Of a DNA stretch of 64,000 nucleotides, positions 17,883-26,360 are shown piece after piece. Position numbers and translations under genes: made by a program. A model generated the notes under the pieces. It saw only the letters and a program-made list of their open reading frames with translations. It was not told where the DNA came from and did no database searches. Positions within the stretch are counted from its first letter, which is position 1. The number at the start of each line of letters is the position of its first letter. This DNA comes from Rhizobium ruizarguesonis (GTDB taxonomy: Bacteria; Pseudomonadota; Alphaproteobacteria; Rhizobiales; Rhizobiaceae): NCBI RefSeq assembly GCF_012349115.1, contig NZ_PQIG01000064.1, forward strand, positions 61,956 through 125,955, given 5' to 3'.

Positions 17883-17922
17883 GGATTATCATCATAATCC
17901 TTGTAGATAACGATCATAATCC
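17883..17922. promoter_or_regulatory. Putative double TetR operator
   Basis: A perfect palindrome GGATTATCATCATAATCC (7-bp arms, 4-base spacer) spans 17883-17900. A second, imperfect copy GATAACGATCATAATCC lies at 17906-17922. Both sit in the divergent TetR/SDR intergenic region, next to each other on a DNA-turn-compatible spacing, so they are good operator candidates for the TetR protein. Confidence 0.7.
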
Positions 17923-17955
17923 AGATCGTTGCCAATTCCAAGAGGAGCATGAATC

Positions 17956-18732
17956 ATGCGTCTAAGAAATAAGGTCGCCCTGATTACCGGCGGAAACAGC
18001 GGCATCGGTCTTGCGACCGCCAGGGTCTTCATCGACGAGGGTGCCAGTGTTGTGATCACCGGCCGCAACCCGGAAACGCTCGCTGCCGCCGAAAAGGCGC
18101 TCGGGGCCGGTGTGCTGGCGCTGAAGGTCGATGTCACCGATGCCGCCGCCACCGAGAAGGCCTTTGCGGAAGCCGCCGGAAAGGTCGGCAAGTTCGACAT
18201 CGTCTTCGCCAATGCCGGTATCGGCGGCGCGACGCCGCTCGGCGAGACATCGCCGGAGCAGTTCAACCAGATCATCAGCACCAATCTCACGGCGGTTTTC
18301 TTCACCGTGCAATCGGCCCTGCCGCATCTCAATGACGGCGCTTCGGTGATCCTCAACGGTTCGGTGCATGCCGTGCTCGGCGCTCCCGGCTGGTCGGCCT
18401 ATGCGGCGACCAAGGCGGCGGTCCGTGCAATGACGCGCAATATGGCATCCGAGCTTGCGCCGCGTGGCATCCGCGTCAATCAAGTGACGCCCGGCGGCAC
18501 GAAGACGCCGATCTGGTCGCCGATGGCCCAGACGGAAGACGCCATGTCGGCACTCGAGGCGCGCATCGGCGGCATGAGCCCGCTCGGCCGCATGAGCGAA
18601 GCCGACGAGATCGCCAAGGCGGCGCTCTATCTGGCCTCGGATGATGCGGCCAATGTCACCGGCATCGAGATCACAGTCGACGGCGGCATGACGAGTGCGC
18701 CCTCCGGCGCCAAGATCTTCCGCGCTGCCTGA
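17956..18732 (+). CDS. SDR family oxidoreductase under TetR control
   Basis: 258 residues, classical SDR. Cofactor motif TGGNSGIG (about 12-19), FANAGIGG (about 85-92), Ser in LNGSVHA and Tyr/Lys in YAATK (about 151-155), plus the C-terminal GIEITVDGGMTSA typical of the fabG-like group. Substrate not known; NAD(P)-dependent reduction of a carbonyl is expected. AAGAGGAGC precedes ATG 17956. The divergent TetR gene and the palindromes between them suggest induction by the substrate or a toxic aldehyde/quinone. A hairpin follows at 18740. Confidence 0.9.
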   Translation: MRLRNKVALITGGNSGIGLATARVFIDEGASVVITGRNPETLAAAEKALGAGVLALKVDVTDAAATEKAFAEAAGKVGKFDIVFANAGIGGATPLGETSPEQFNQIISTNLTAVFFTVQSALPHLNDGASVILNGSVHAVLGAPGWSAYAATKAAVRAMTRNMASELAPRGIRVNQVTPGGTKTPIWSPMAQTEDAMSALEARIGGMSPLGRMSEADEIAKAALYLASDDAANVTGIEITVDGGMTSAPSGAKIFRAA

Positions 18733-18739
18733 GTGAGCC

Positions 18740-18768
18740 GGGCTGGGCAGGTCAAACTTGCCCGGCCC
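18740..18768. terminator. GC-rich hairpin between convergent SDR and MFS genes
   Basis: A 12-bp stem with two G-T pairs (GGGCTGGGCAGG with CTTGCCCGGCCC) and a 5-base loop lies between the two converging stops. There is no T tract, so termination is only a guess. Confidence 0.35.
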
Positions 18769-18789
18769 CTCGCCGACCTCGGTCACCCG

Positions 18790-20019
18790 TCATAGAGTGC
18801 TTGTATTGTCTCTTACGGATGCTTTGTTTCGTTCTTGCGTTGCACGGTGGGCAACACGAAAGAGGACGATTGCCAAATTCAGGACGGCAAGCAGGAGCAA
18901 GACACAGAGCATGGTCTGGATGCCGGAGGAAACGATCAGATTTCCGGCGATCAGTGGAAAGCCGAAGACGCCGATGGAATAGGCGAGCGAGAATAACAAA
19001 AGCGACTGCGGCATAAGGCCAGTTGGAGCCTCATTGGCCGCCAGGCCGTTAATAACGGAATAGGTCAACCCATAGCCCACCCCCAGCATCGTTGCGCCTC
19101 CCAGATAGGCAAGCTGATTTGATGTCAGCATCAGGAACAGCAGGATCGACGCCAGCGTCAGGCTTGTCAGGACCAAAAGCGAATAGAGTGGGTCTTTCTT
19201 GACCACATATCCCGCCACGAACAGCCGACTCAGAATCGCGGCGGACATGAAGCCGATGAAGAACAGGGAGTAGTCGAACCCATGCGCCTTGGCGTAGCTG
19301 GTCTGAAAGCTGGACAACCCGCCGAAAATCGCGCCGCCGATGCCGACCATAATGATGGAATAGATGGCCTGCGAGCCGATCACCTCACGTGCTGAACCAA
19401 ACGAGATCTTGTTGACATGAGGCAAAATCTTGCCGGCCTTGGTCAGTCGGATATGGAGCAAAAAGTAAAGCGCACCGCCGGCAAGACTGGCAAGGAACGC
19501 AAATGCGAAGGCCGCCTCGATCGGCATCGACCAGCTGGTAGCAATGCGGCCAATGATCAGTCCGGCGCCGATGCCCGACATCATTGATCCCGAAAGCAGG
19601 GCAAAAAACCTGATCCGGTGTTCGGGTTCGACGATCGCAGCGACCAGAATGGGTCCGAGCGCATAGAAGGTACCCCAGCCTATGCCGAGGATGAAACCGA
19701 CCGCCATCAGGCTCAGCCCAACTGAGGGAACCATGGCGAATCCCAGCGCTGACGCGGCAAGAAACAGCCCCGAAACAGCCACCGCCCGCGCCGAGCCGAT
19801 GGCATCCGCGATGTGGCCGGACAGGATCACGAGAATGACGGTGCTAACAGTCGCAGCCGAAATGATCAGGCCGGCCAGCGCCTCGTCGCCGCCACGCTGG
19901 CCAACCAGCACCGGGATCAGAAAGGTCACGCCATAAGCGATCGAAAGAAGAAACCCGCCGATACACAAAACGGTAAACTCGCCGCCATCGACTTTCTTCC
20001 GTGCAATTGAATCACTCAT
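18790..20019 (-). CDS. MFS transporter
   Basis: 409 residues from ATG 20019, which follows GGAGAC. About twelve membrane segments; the MFS loop 2-3 motif is seen as GHIADAIGSARAV (about 64-76), and the central loop (about 185-215) is short. CynX/YfcJ-like or sugar efflux-type transporters look similar. It is an inner-membrane transporter of unknown substrate. It is alone in its unit, with an A/T-rich 350-base promoter region upstream (20020-20369). Confidence 0.85.
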   Translation of the reverse strand: MSDSIARKKVDGGEFTVLCIGGFLLSIAYGVTFLIPVLVGQRGGDEALAGLIISAATVSTVILVILSGHIADAIGSARAVAVSGLFLAASALGFAMVPSVGLSLMAVGFILGIGWGTFYALGPILVAAIVEPEHRIRFFALLSGSMMSGIGAGLIIGRIATSWSMPIEAAFAFAFLASLAGGALYFLLHIRLTKAGKILPHVNKISFGSAREVIGSQAIYSIIMVGIGGAIFGGLSSFQTSYAKAHGFDYSLFFIGFMSAAILSRLFVAGYVVKKDPLYSLLVLTSLTLASILLFLMLTSNQLAYLGGATMLGVGYGLTYSVINGLAANEAPTGLMPQSLLLFSLAYSIGVFGFPLIAGNLIVSSGIQTMLCVLLLLAVLNLAIVLFRVAHRATQERNKASVRDNTSTL

Positions 20020-20369
20020 GTCTCCACGCCCCTCGCAGGAAAACTCATCCGGGATATTTCCGCAATGGAGATCACGTTTGCATTTTACGAACAAGCCGTT
20101 TTTATGTTTCTAATATCCTATTGAAAATACATATATAGACAGGCAAGTGTTTCGGTTTAAGCAACATCCTCAACATCCCCGGCCGAAGCACTGCATCGAT
20201 CGATAATTAGGAAGCCGGCTCCCGCGCCATCAGCATCGATGCGCGCAAGCGTATTCAGGCGAATCTCGAGGATACCTAAGGGTTGGCCACGTTCAGCCAA
20301 ATGGTGGAAGTGCCTCAATCGAGGCCGGCCGGACCAACTGGGTTGGTCGGGCTAACTGAGTTAGCCGGG
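20020..20369. other. Intergenic region with A/T-rich promoter segment and tandem hairpins
   Basis: No gene is seen. Bases about 20090-20150 are much richer in A/T than the surroundings and are the likely promoter area of the leftward MFS gene. The right end holds tandem 18-base palindromes at the 3' end of the diguanylate cyclase gene (described separately). Confidence 0.5.
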
Positions 20370-20380
20370 CTAACTGAGTT
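20332..20380. repeat. Tandem 18-bp palindromic units with compensatory changes
   Basis: Three consecutive 18-base units. Unit 1 (20332-20348) is GACCAACTGGGTTGGTC and unit 2 (20350-20366) is GGCTAACTGAGTTAGCC; both have perfect 7-bp arms around a 3-base loop although their arm sequences differ at three positions on each side. Unit 3 (20368-20380) has only the left arm and centre, and contains the stop codon of the GGDEF gene. Paired substitutions suggest that the hairpin is under selection or spreads by template-directed copying. Acts perhaps as a transcript end for the cyclase gene. Confidence 0.75.
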
Positions 20381-21641
20381 TCACCACGCCGGAGCGGCCG
20401 ACGACGCAGTTGCGGCCGCTCTTCTTTGCCGCGTAGAGCCTGCCGTCGGCAGCCGTCAGCACGGCGGTGAAATCGACGCCGTCTTCGTCGGCGGTCGCAA
20501 CGCCGATACTGACCGTGACCGGCCTGTCATCCGGCGTCTTGACGCTGGTCGCGATCGTCCAGCGCAGGCGCTCGGCAAGCAGCAGACCTTCTTCATGGTC
20601 GGTGCCCGGACAGACGGCGACGAATTCCTCGCCGCCGAAGCGGAAGACGCGGTCGCTGGAACGCAGTGTCGTACCGAGCCGAGCGGCGATCGCTTTCAGA
20701 ACCTCGTCGCCCTGGAGATGGCCGTAGCCGTCATTGACATCCTTGAAGTGATCGGCGTCGATAATAAGGACGGTGGCGAATAACCCCTGCTTCAGTGCCT
20801 CGAGCAGCATCAGCGGCGCTTCCATTTCCATGCGCGTCCGATCGTAGACGCCAGTGAGCATGTCGCGGCCGGTGCGCTCCAGAAGAGCGTTGTAGCGCTC
20901 GCGGAACGTCAGGTCGCCGAACACGTCGCTGATGGAGCGTGCGGACCCGGCTGCTCCGCCGCGGCGAATACGATATTCATAGAATGCAAACATCGCCGCG
21001 TAGAGGCAGACGGCAAGCATTTTTGCCTTCCAACCGCCCCAGAATGCGGCGATCGGCACGTCTAAGAAATAATGCAGCGCGGCGAAGAAGCCGATCTGGT
21101 CGAAGGTCAGCAGCACGAAGCCCGAAATCAGGAAACGTAGGACGACGCGGCGGCGGAAGAAATCGCCGAGTTTTTCGTAAAGCAGAATGATGCCGAGCGA
21201 ATCGACATAGAGCAGCGCCGTGCCCCAAACCATCAGCCAGCCCATCTCCTTGAGGAAATCGACGTCGGGTGTGTGGTTGGTCGACATCTGCAGCGGCTGG
21301 TGCAACTGCAGCACCCAGGCAATACCGACGGTGAGCAGGTTGCCGAGGAACAGGCCGTAGATCGGCTGGCGCACCGTCGCGGCATCCTCCTGCAGGTAAA
21401 GCATCAGGATCATCATCAACTTGCCGGAGAAGAAGACGGATGAACCCGGCGACACATCCCCGAACGGCAGCGAGACATAGAAGACCGCCGCCAGATAGGT
21501 CTCCATGAAATGCATGACGCCGAGCGCCGTCAGGAAAACCCCGAGACCGAGCCGATGACGGAAATGCAGAAGCGTTACCATCAGCACGAAATAGGCGATG
21601 GCTTCGACGACGAAGAGAAGGAGGTTGAGTGTCTCCATCAT
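20370..21641 (-). CDS. Membrane-bound GGDEF diguanylate cyclase
   Basis: 423 residues. The first ~210 residues form about seven hydrophobic segments, an integral membrane sensor part. The C-terminal GGDEF domain (about 245-415) has the active site GGEEF at 336-340, and the product-inhibition I-site RSSD at 327-330, so it should make c-di-GMP and be feedback-inhibited. LIIDADHFKDVNDGYGH is the metal/GTP-binding strand. No EAL domain. Signal sensed is unknown. Stop codon lies within a tandem palindromic repeat. Confidence 0.92.
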   Translation of the reverse strand: MMETLNLLLFVVEAIAYFVLMVTLLHFRHRLGLGVFLTALGVMHFMETYLAAVFYVSLPFGDVSPGSSVFFSGKLMMILMLYLQEDAATVRQPIYGLFLGNLLTVGIAWVLQLHQPLQMSTNHTPDVDFLKEMGWLMVWGTALLYVDSLGIILLYEKLGDFFRRRVVLRFLISGFVLLTFDQIGFFAALHYFLDVPIAAFWGGWKAKMLAVCLYAAMFAFYEYRIRRGGAAGSARSISDVFGDLTFRERYNALLERTGRDMLTGVYDRTRMEMEAPLMLLEALKQGLFATVLIIDADHFKDVNDGYGHLQGDEVLKAIAARLGTTLRSSDRVFRFGGEEFVAVCPGTDHEEGLLLAERLRWTIATSVKTPDDRPVTVSIGVATADEDGVDFTAVLTAADGRLYAAKKSGRNCVVGRSGVVKLS

Positions 21642-21876
21642 GAGACCTCGGCTCCGGACGTTCGGCCTCCTGCTGGCGCGGCGATCGCGACGGCGAATCC
21701 TTTGGTCAATCGTCCGAAACAGTCAAACACGGGGGTGTCCTGCAAATCCTGCAGGCGATACCTTTCACCGCAATCCTTTAAGATTGCGTGAGTGAGAAGG
21801 CGCTCGCTGGAGCGCACCCGGGTCACACACAGGAATAGTTGCAGCCGGTATCCAGGAGCTATGCCCGGATCCCGAT

Positions 21877-22203
21877 TCAGACCTGACGAAGCTTCTCGCC
21901 GTCACCAAAGAGCGACGAACCATGCTGATCGATGATCTGCTGCGCCTTGCGCACTGTGCATTCGATCGCATCGTCGGAGGACGTAAACAGATCGGCGCGG
22001 ATGAAATTGCGCACTAGCACCTCCTCGCCGACCTTCTTTTCAATGCGGCCGGCAAGGCGATACTGGCTGCCTTCCCTACGCGGTTCGGCATAGATCGTGC
22101 AATCGCCGTAAAGCTGCGGCTCGCCGGAAGGGCCTGCCGCTTCCGTAGCCGGTTTGCTGCCGCCGGAGAACATCGAAAAGATATTTGAAATGAACGAAGC
22201 CAT
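21877..22203 (-). CDS. HlyU family protein
   Basis: 108 residues. Matches the HlyU family: short N-terminal stretch MASFISNIFSMFSG then the conserved core CTIYAEPRREGSQYRLAGRIEK and VRNFIRADLFTSSDDAI (about 35-80). In Vibrio, HlyU is a winged-helix regulator of haemolysin genes; in Rhizobiales the small HlyU-like proteins are uncharacterised. It lies 38 bases downstream of the threonine deaminase gene on the same strand, so it could be co-transcribed with it. Confidence 0.8.
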   Translation of the reverse strand: MASFISNIFSMFSGGSKPATEAAGPSGEPQLYGDCTIYAEPRREGSQYRLAGRIEKKVGEEVLVRNFIRADLFTSSDDAIECTVRKAQQIIDQHGSSLFGDGEKLRQV

Positions 22204-22240
22204 GCTCCGCCTTTAGCACGGCGATATCGCTGTCGCCAAG

Positions 22241-23491
22241 TCAAATGATCAAGTTGGCGAGGATCTCGTTTTCGGTAATATCCTCGTAACCCATGCCGGC
22301 TGCTTCGAAATTTCCGATCAGCCGGGCGAAATTCTCAGGCGCTTTGGTTTCGATGCCGATCAGGATGGAGCCGAAGTTGCGCGCCGATTTCTTTAGATAT
22401 TCGAAGCGGGCGATATCGTCGTCGGGGCCGAGCAGATTGAGGAAATCCCGGAGTGCACCAGGGCGCTGGGCGAGCCGCAGGATGAAGTATTTCTTCAGCC
22501 CCGCGTAACGCATGGCTCTTTCCTTCACGTCAGGCAGACGCTCGAAGTCGAAATTGCCGCCGGAGACGACGGCAACGATGGTCTTACCGCGGATCGCTTG
22601 GCCGTCCATCGCGGCGATCGCTGTCAGCGACAGGGCGCCGGCCGGCTCCAGCACGACGCCCTCGACATTCAGCATCTCCTGAATGGTGACGCAGATGGCG
22701 TTCTCCGGCATGAGTTGCACCTGCTCGGCCGGAAAATCGCGAAGAGCCGCGAAATTCAGGTCGCCGATGCGCGCCACTGCAGCGCCATCGACGAAATTGT
22801 CGACCTTGGGAAGCGTCGTCACCTTGCCCGCTTCGATGCTGCGCTTAAGGCTCGGCGCGCCGGCCGGCTCAGTGAAGACGAAAGCCGATTTCGGCACCGT
22901 GCCGTCGAGATAGCCGGTGATGCCGGCGGCAAGTCCGCCGCCGCCAACCGGCAGGACGACCATGTCCGGCACTGTTCCCTCCGGCAGCTGCTGCATGATT
23001 TCGGCGGCGACGGTCGCCTGGCCTTCGATGATGTCGGCATGGTCGAAGGGCGGCACCATGACTCCACCGACCGCCTCCACATGTTCGCGGGCGGCTTGGT
23101 AGCACTGGTCGAAGAAGTCGCCGAACAGCCGTATGGTGATGAATTCAGCGCCGAACATACGGGTCTTGTAGATCTTCTGCTGCGGTGTCGTCACCGGCAT
23201 GAAGACGACGCCCGGCACGCCGAAATGGCGGCAGACGAAGGCAAAGCCTTGGGCGTGATTGCCGGCCGAGGCGCAGACGAAGGTCTTTCCGGAGGCACCC
23301 TGCCCGATCGCCTTGCGGAAGAAATTGAAGGCGCCGCGGATCTTGTAGGAGCGCACCGGCGACAGGTCCTCGCGCTTCAGCCAGATATCGGCCCCATAGC
23401 GGGCCGAAAGGTGATCATTGAGCTGCAGCGGCGTTGCCGGAAAAAGGCTGCGCATCGCCTCTTCGGCGCTTTCGACATCAAGTCTCGTCAC
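22241..23491 (-). CDS. ilvA: Threonine ammonia-lyase with C-terminal ACT-like domain
   Basis: 416 residues if GTG 23491 (giving MTRLDVESAEE) is used; a TTG seven codons upstream and ATG 23455 are alternatives. PLP-dependent deamination of threonine to 2-oxobutanoate, first step to isoleucine. PLP lysine is in SYKIRGAFNF (about 51), the phosphate loop is in PVGGGGLAAG, and SAGNHAQG is the substrate-binding loop. The C-terminal ACT-like domain (about 335-415: YFILRLAQRPGALRDFL) would mediate isoleucine feedback. The single regulatory domain distinguishes it from E. coli IlvA, which has two. Confidence 0.9.
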   Translation of the reverse strand: MTRLDVESAEEAMRSLFPATPLQLNDHLSARYGADIWLKREDLSPVRSYKIRGAFNFFRKAIGQGASGKTFVCASAGNHAQGFAFVCRHFGVPGVVFMPVTTPQQKIYKTRMFGAEFITIRLFGDFFDQCYQAAREHVEAVGGVMVPPFDHADIIEGQATVAAEIMQQLPEGTVPDMVVLPVGGGGLAAGITGYLDGTVPKSAFVFTEPAGAPSLKRSIEAGKVTTLPKVDNFVDGAAVARIGDLNFAALRDFPAEQVQLMPENAICVTIQEMLNVEGVVLEPAGALSLTAIAAMDGQAIRGKTIVAVVSGGNFDFERLPDVKERAMRYAGLKKYFILRLAQRPGALRDFLNLLGPDDDIARFEYLKKSARNFGSILIGIETKAPENFARLIGNFEAAGMGYEDITENEILANLII

Positions 23492-23688
23492 GGGCGTGGT
23501 CCATTCTCTCAATTAGCCATCGCCGCTATTGCACAGGCCGGCCGGCAAAAGAAAGCCCGTTTCAGCCGTTTCCGGTTCGCTCCCGGACCGGTTCGCTCCG
23601 AGGAAGGTTTCTTAAGCCAATCGCGAAATTGGCGGCACATGAACTGATTTTAACTGTCAATGAAAAGGGCGGCCACTTATATGAAGCT

Positions 23689-24063
23689 ATGATGATCTTC
23701 AAATTCGCAAAACCGCTCGCCTGGTTGCTGCTCGCCTTCATCATCTTCGTCACGGTTTCGCCGATCGGAGAGAGGCCGGATACGGTCACGATGGTCGATA
23801 TCGACCGCGCGGTTGCCTATCTACTTCTCGGCCTCGCCTTCGCGCTTGCCTATCCGAAACAATGGAAAACGGTGGCCGTGCTGCTGATCGTCGGCGCATT
23901 CGCCATCGAATGGCTGCAATATTTCGCGCCGAGCCGCCATCCGCGCCTGCATGACGCGAGCATCAAGGCGATGGGCGCAGCCCTCGGGCTTCTGGCCGGC
24001 TGGGTGATTAACAGGTGGCGCGATACGAAGGCGCCAAACGCCCTTCCGTTCGCTGAACGCTGA
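23689..24063 (+). CDS. VanZ-like small membrane protein
   Basis: 124 residues starting at ATG 23689 or 23692. Three to four hydrophobic segments: LAWLLLAFIIFVTVSPI, AVAYLLLGLAFALAY, TVAVLLIVGAFAIEWLQYF and AALGLLAGWVI. The segments and the conserved acidic/Trp pair (IEWLQ) with R-H-P-R after it are typical of VanZ-family proteins. Function in rhizobia is unknown; VanZ itself gives low-level teicoplanin resistance. No strong ribosome site is seen. It is between a threonine deaminase and a tRNA gene and is transcribed alone. Confidence 0.75.
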   Translation: MMIFKFAKPLAWLLLAFIIFVTVSPIGERPDTVTMVDIDRAVAYLLLGLAFALAYPKQWKTVAVLLIVGAFAIEWLQYFAPSRHPRLHDASIKAMGAALGLLAGWVINRWRDTKAPNALPFAER

Positions 24064-24079
24064 TTATCAGCGGGATCGG

Positions 24080-24211
24080 CTAGAAAGCGCACAATTGCAT
24101 CGCCCAGAAGAACAGTGGTATCGCGGCCATCGCAGTTGCGAAAACAAGCGCGACACTGGTCTTGAAGACGCGGATGCGCCTAGTCCTTGCCCCACTCCAA
24201 TCGTAAACCAT
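24080..24211 (-). CDS. Candidate 43-residue membrane protein
   Basis: A short frame converging with the VanZ-like gene. A good ribosome site TGGGAG precedes ATG 24211 by eight bases. The protein has a basic N-terminus (GARTRRIRVFK) followed by one hydrophobic segment (SVALVFATAMAAIPLFFW), a topology fitting a small inner-membrane protein with a cytoplasmic, basic N-terminus. I do not recognise it. Support is the ribosome site and the clear membrane pattern; sequence conservation was not tested. Confidence 0.5.
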   Translation of the reverse strand: MVYDWSGARTRRIRVFKTSVALVFATAMAAIPLFFWAMQLCAF

Positions 24212-24351
24212 CGTCTTACTCCCACAAGACAACACTTACTCAACCGCCGCGGCGCAATCCTTGCACCGAAAATGCCATATGCAAGCAATAGCGCGCTTTT
24301 ATCCACAATATACACGCATAATACAAGCATATTCGAACGGGATTATGAAGG

Positions 24352-24436
24352 TGGTGCGGGCGACGGGGGTCGAACCCGTACAGCCAAGGCCGAGGGATTT
24401 TAAGTCCCTTGCGTCTACCAGTTTCGCCACGCCCGC
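24352..24436 (-). tRNA. tRNA-Leu (anticodon UAA)
   Basis: 85 bases on the minus strand from GCGGGCG (24436) to CCA (24352). Acceptor stem GCGGGCG pairs with CGCCCGC. The anticodon stem AGGGA/TCCCT encloses loop CTTAAAA, giving anticodon TAA (codon UUA). The long variable arm (CGGCCTTGGCTG) and T-loop GGGTTCGACCCC fit class II tRNA-Leu. CCA is encoded. Confidence 0.97.
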
Positions 24437-24599
24437 TTGCGGCGTTTTCAATATCTTGCGTCATGGGCGATGGGAAGAGCCGCAGCCGTAAAAATCATGC
24501 CTGTTTTGGCCAGTTGCACCGCAGAATGATCCGTCACACATTTTCCGCCCGAAAGCCGCGGCCGAACAAGGGGCACTCGGTCTGTCGCGAGAGAAAACG

Positions 24600-24631
24600 G
24601 AAAAGACGCGGCGAGCCTCACGCCCGCCGCG
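24600..24631 (-). terminator. Intrinsic terminator of wrbA
   Basis: On the minus strand, CGCGGCG pairs with CGCCGCG (24631-24607) with a partly paired GC-rich loop, followed by TCTTTTCC. It lies about 25 bases after the wrbA stop. Confidence 0.65.
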
Positions 24632-24655
24632 CCTTTGTCATTTCAGTATCAAAGA

Positions 24656-25252
24656 TCAGGCGAGCTTGGCAGCAAGCTTGGCGACATGGGCGCCCTGGTA
24701 TTTTGCGCCTTCCAGCTCGATCTCGGAAGGCTGGCGCGAGCCGTCGCCGTTGGTGATGGTGGAGGCGCCGTAGGGCGAGCCGCCCTTGACTTCCTCGGTG
24801 CCCATCTGGCCCTGGAAGGCATAAGGCAGGCCGGCAACGACCATGCCCTGGTGCAGGAAGGTGGGGATGAAGCCGAGGATGGTCGTTTCCTGGCCGCCGT
24901 GCTGGGTTGCCGAAGAGGTGAAGACCGAACCGAGCTTGCCGACGAGTTTGCCGGCGAACCAGAGGCCGCCCGTCTGATCCCAGAAATTGCGCATCTGCGA
25001 GGCGACCGTGCCGAAGCGGGTGCCGGCGCCGACGATGATCGCGTCATAGTCCGCCAGTTCGTCAACGGTGGCGATCGGGGCCGCCTGGTCGACCTTGTAA
25101 TAGGAAGCCTTGGCAACATCTTCCGGAACCAGTTCCGGAACGCGCTTGACGGTGACGTCGGCGCCGGCCGACTTCGCGCCTTCGGCAACGGCATAGGCCA
25201 TGGTTTCGATATGGCCATAAGCCGAATAATAAAGGACGAGAACCTTCGCCAT
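24656..25252 (-). CDS. wrbA: NAD(P)H:quinone oxidoreductase, WrbA
   Basis: 198 residues, the usual WrbA length. Flavodoxin-like fold with FMN loop YYSAYGHIE (9-17), then the family signature [22 protein letters not shown] (about 76-97, in parts) and [14 protein letters not shown]. It carries out two-electron reduction of quinones with NAD(P)H and FMN in the cytosol, avoiding semiquinones. The start ATG 25252 has AAGGGAGATTG at the right distance. The gene is divergent from the CinA-like gene, with a 222-base gap that holds both promoters. Confidence 0.95.
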   Translation of the reverse strand: MAKVLVLYYSAYGHIETMAYAVAEGAKSAGADVTVKRVPELVPEDVAKASYYKVDQAAPIATVDELADYDAIIVGAGTRFGTVASQMRNFWDQTGGLWFAGKLVGKLGSVFTSSATQHGGQETTILGFIPTFLHQGMVVAGLPYAFQGQMGTEEVKGGSPYGASTITNGDGSRQPSEIELEGAKYQGAHVAKLAAKLA

Positions 25253-25474
25253 CTTCAATCTCCCTTGGAGCACTGGTTGAATTTCTTGACCGAGGGAGTT
25301 CTATCAGCGCCTGTTTCGGAACACAGCCATGCCGTGAAGAACTCAGTGTTCAACATCCGTAGACGAAAATTCACTTGCGTTTTCATTTCAGCAAAAATGA
25401 ACGTATCCGGCGGCTGTTTGCAAAGCGGCCGAACGGCACTACCTATTCACCAGCCTCAGATCACGGAACATCCC

Positions 25475-26251
25475 ATGAGCCAAGACATCGTCGTCACCGC
25501 CGCCATGCTCGCCATCGGCGACGAACTTCTTTCCGGCCGCACCAAGGATAAAAATATCGGCCACCTCGCCGATTTGCTGACGCTTTCCGGCATCGACCTC
25601 AAGGAGGTGCGCATCGTCGCCGACGACGAGGAGGCGATCGTCGAGGCGTTGAACGCGCTTCGCGGCAAATATGATTACGTCTTCACCTCGGGCGGTATCG
25701 GGCCAACGCATGACGACATCACCGCCGATGCCATCTCCAAGGCTTTCGGCGTGCCCTGCGAATATGACGAGACGGCAATGACGCTGCTTGCCGAGATGTA
25801 CCGGCGCCGAGAGATGGAATTCACCGAGGCGCGCCAGCGCATGGCGCGCATGCCGCGAGGGGCTGCGCATATCGCCAATCCGGTCTCAACGGCGCCCGGC
25901 TTCATCATCGGCAACGTCCATGTCATGGCCGGCGTGCCGCAGGTCTTCCAGGCGATGGTCGACAATGTGCTGCCGACGCTTCGAAGCGGCACGCCGGTGC
26001 TTTCGCTCGCCATCGCCTGCCCTTACGGCGAAGGCGAGATCGGCACGCCCTTGACCGCTATCCAGAAAGCACATCCGGAAACCAGCATCGGTTCCTACCC
26101 GCGCTATATCGGCCAGAAATTCTCAACAGAGATCGTCGTACGCGGCCGCTCGCAGGCGGCAATCGATGCAGCCGGCGCCGAGGTGCAGGCTATGATCGAC
26201 GCCATCCGCCAAAAGAAGGACATCGCCGAAAACCATTCCGCGGAGGCCTGA
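25475..26251 (+). CDS. CinA-like molybdopterin-binding domain protein
   Basis: 258 residues. MoaB/Mog-like (MoCF) domain: ATIGDELLSGRTKDKN-type opening (AIGDELLSGRT at about 14), then the hallmark FTSGGIGPTHDDITADAI (about 70-87) and AHIANPVSTAPGF. It corresponds to the N-terminal half of CinA (nucleotide pyrophosphatase/competence-damage protein) without the C-terminal deamidase domain. Function in this form is unclear; a role in molybdopterin cofactor handling or in hydrolysing oxidised nucleotides is inferred from relatives. Start ATG 25475; frame also open far upstream through wrbA antisense but without support. Confidence 0.88.
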   Translation: MSQDIVVTAAMLAIGDELLSGRTKDKNIGHLADLLTLSGIDLKEVRIVADDEEAIVEALNALRGKYDYVFTSGGIGPTHDDITADAISKAFGVPCEYDETAMTLLAEMYRRREMEFTEARQRMARMPRGAAHIANPVSTAPGFIIGNVHVMAGVPQVFQAMVDNVLPTLRSGTPVLSLAIACPYGEGEIGTPLTAIQKAHPETSIGSYPRYIGQKFSTEIVVRGRSQAAIDAAGAEVQAMIDAIRQKKDIAENHSAEA

Positions 26252-26279
26252 GGGAAACGCCGGAACTCAAAGGCCATCC

Positions 26280-26293
26280 TTGATCCCTATCAA
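26280..26293. promoter_or_regulatory. FNR/FixK-type box upstream of universal stress protein gene
   Basis: TTGAT-CCCT-ATCAA is an exact match to the FNR/FixK anaerobox consensus TTGAT-N4-ATCAA, with one more G-C pair flanking on each side. Its centre is about 74 bases before ATG 26361, which would put a start of transcription near 26328 if the site works at -41.5. It suggests oxygen-dependent expression of the stress protein. Confidence 0.75.
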
Positions 26294-26360
26294 GGAACAG
26301 GAGAACGGTCCGGTGCATTCCTTCCCTCGCGCACGCCATTTTAGCGCAAGGAGAATTGAT

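Noticed and set aside
24635..25474. Long N-terminal extension of the CinA-like gene on the plus strand
   Set aside because: The extension runs antisense through wrbA; ATG 25475 gives the normal family start.
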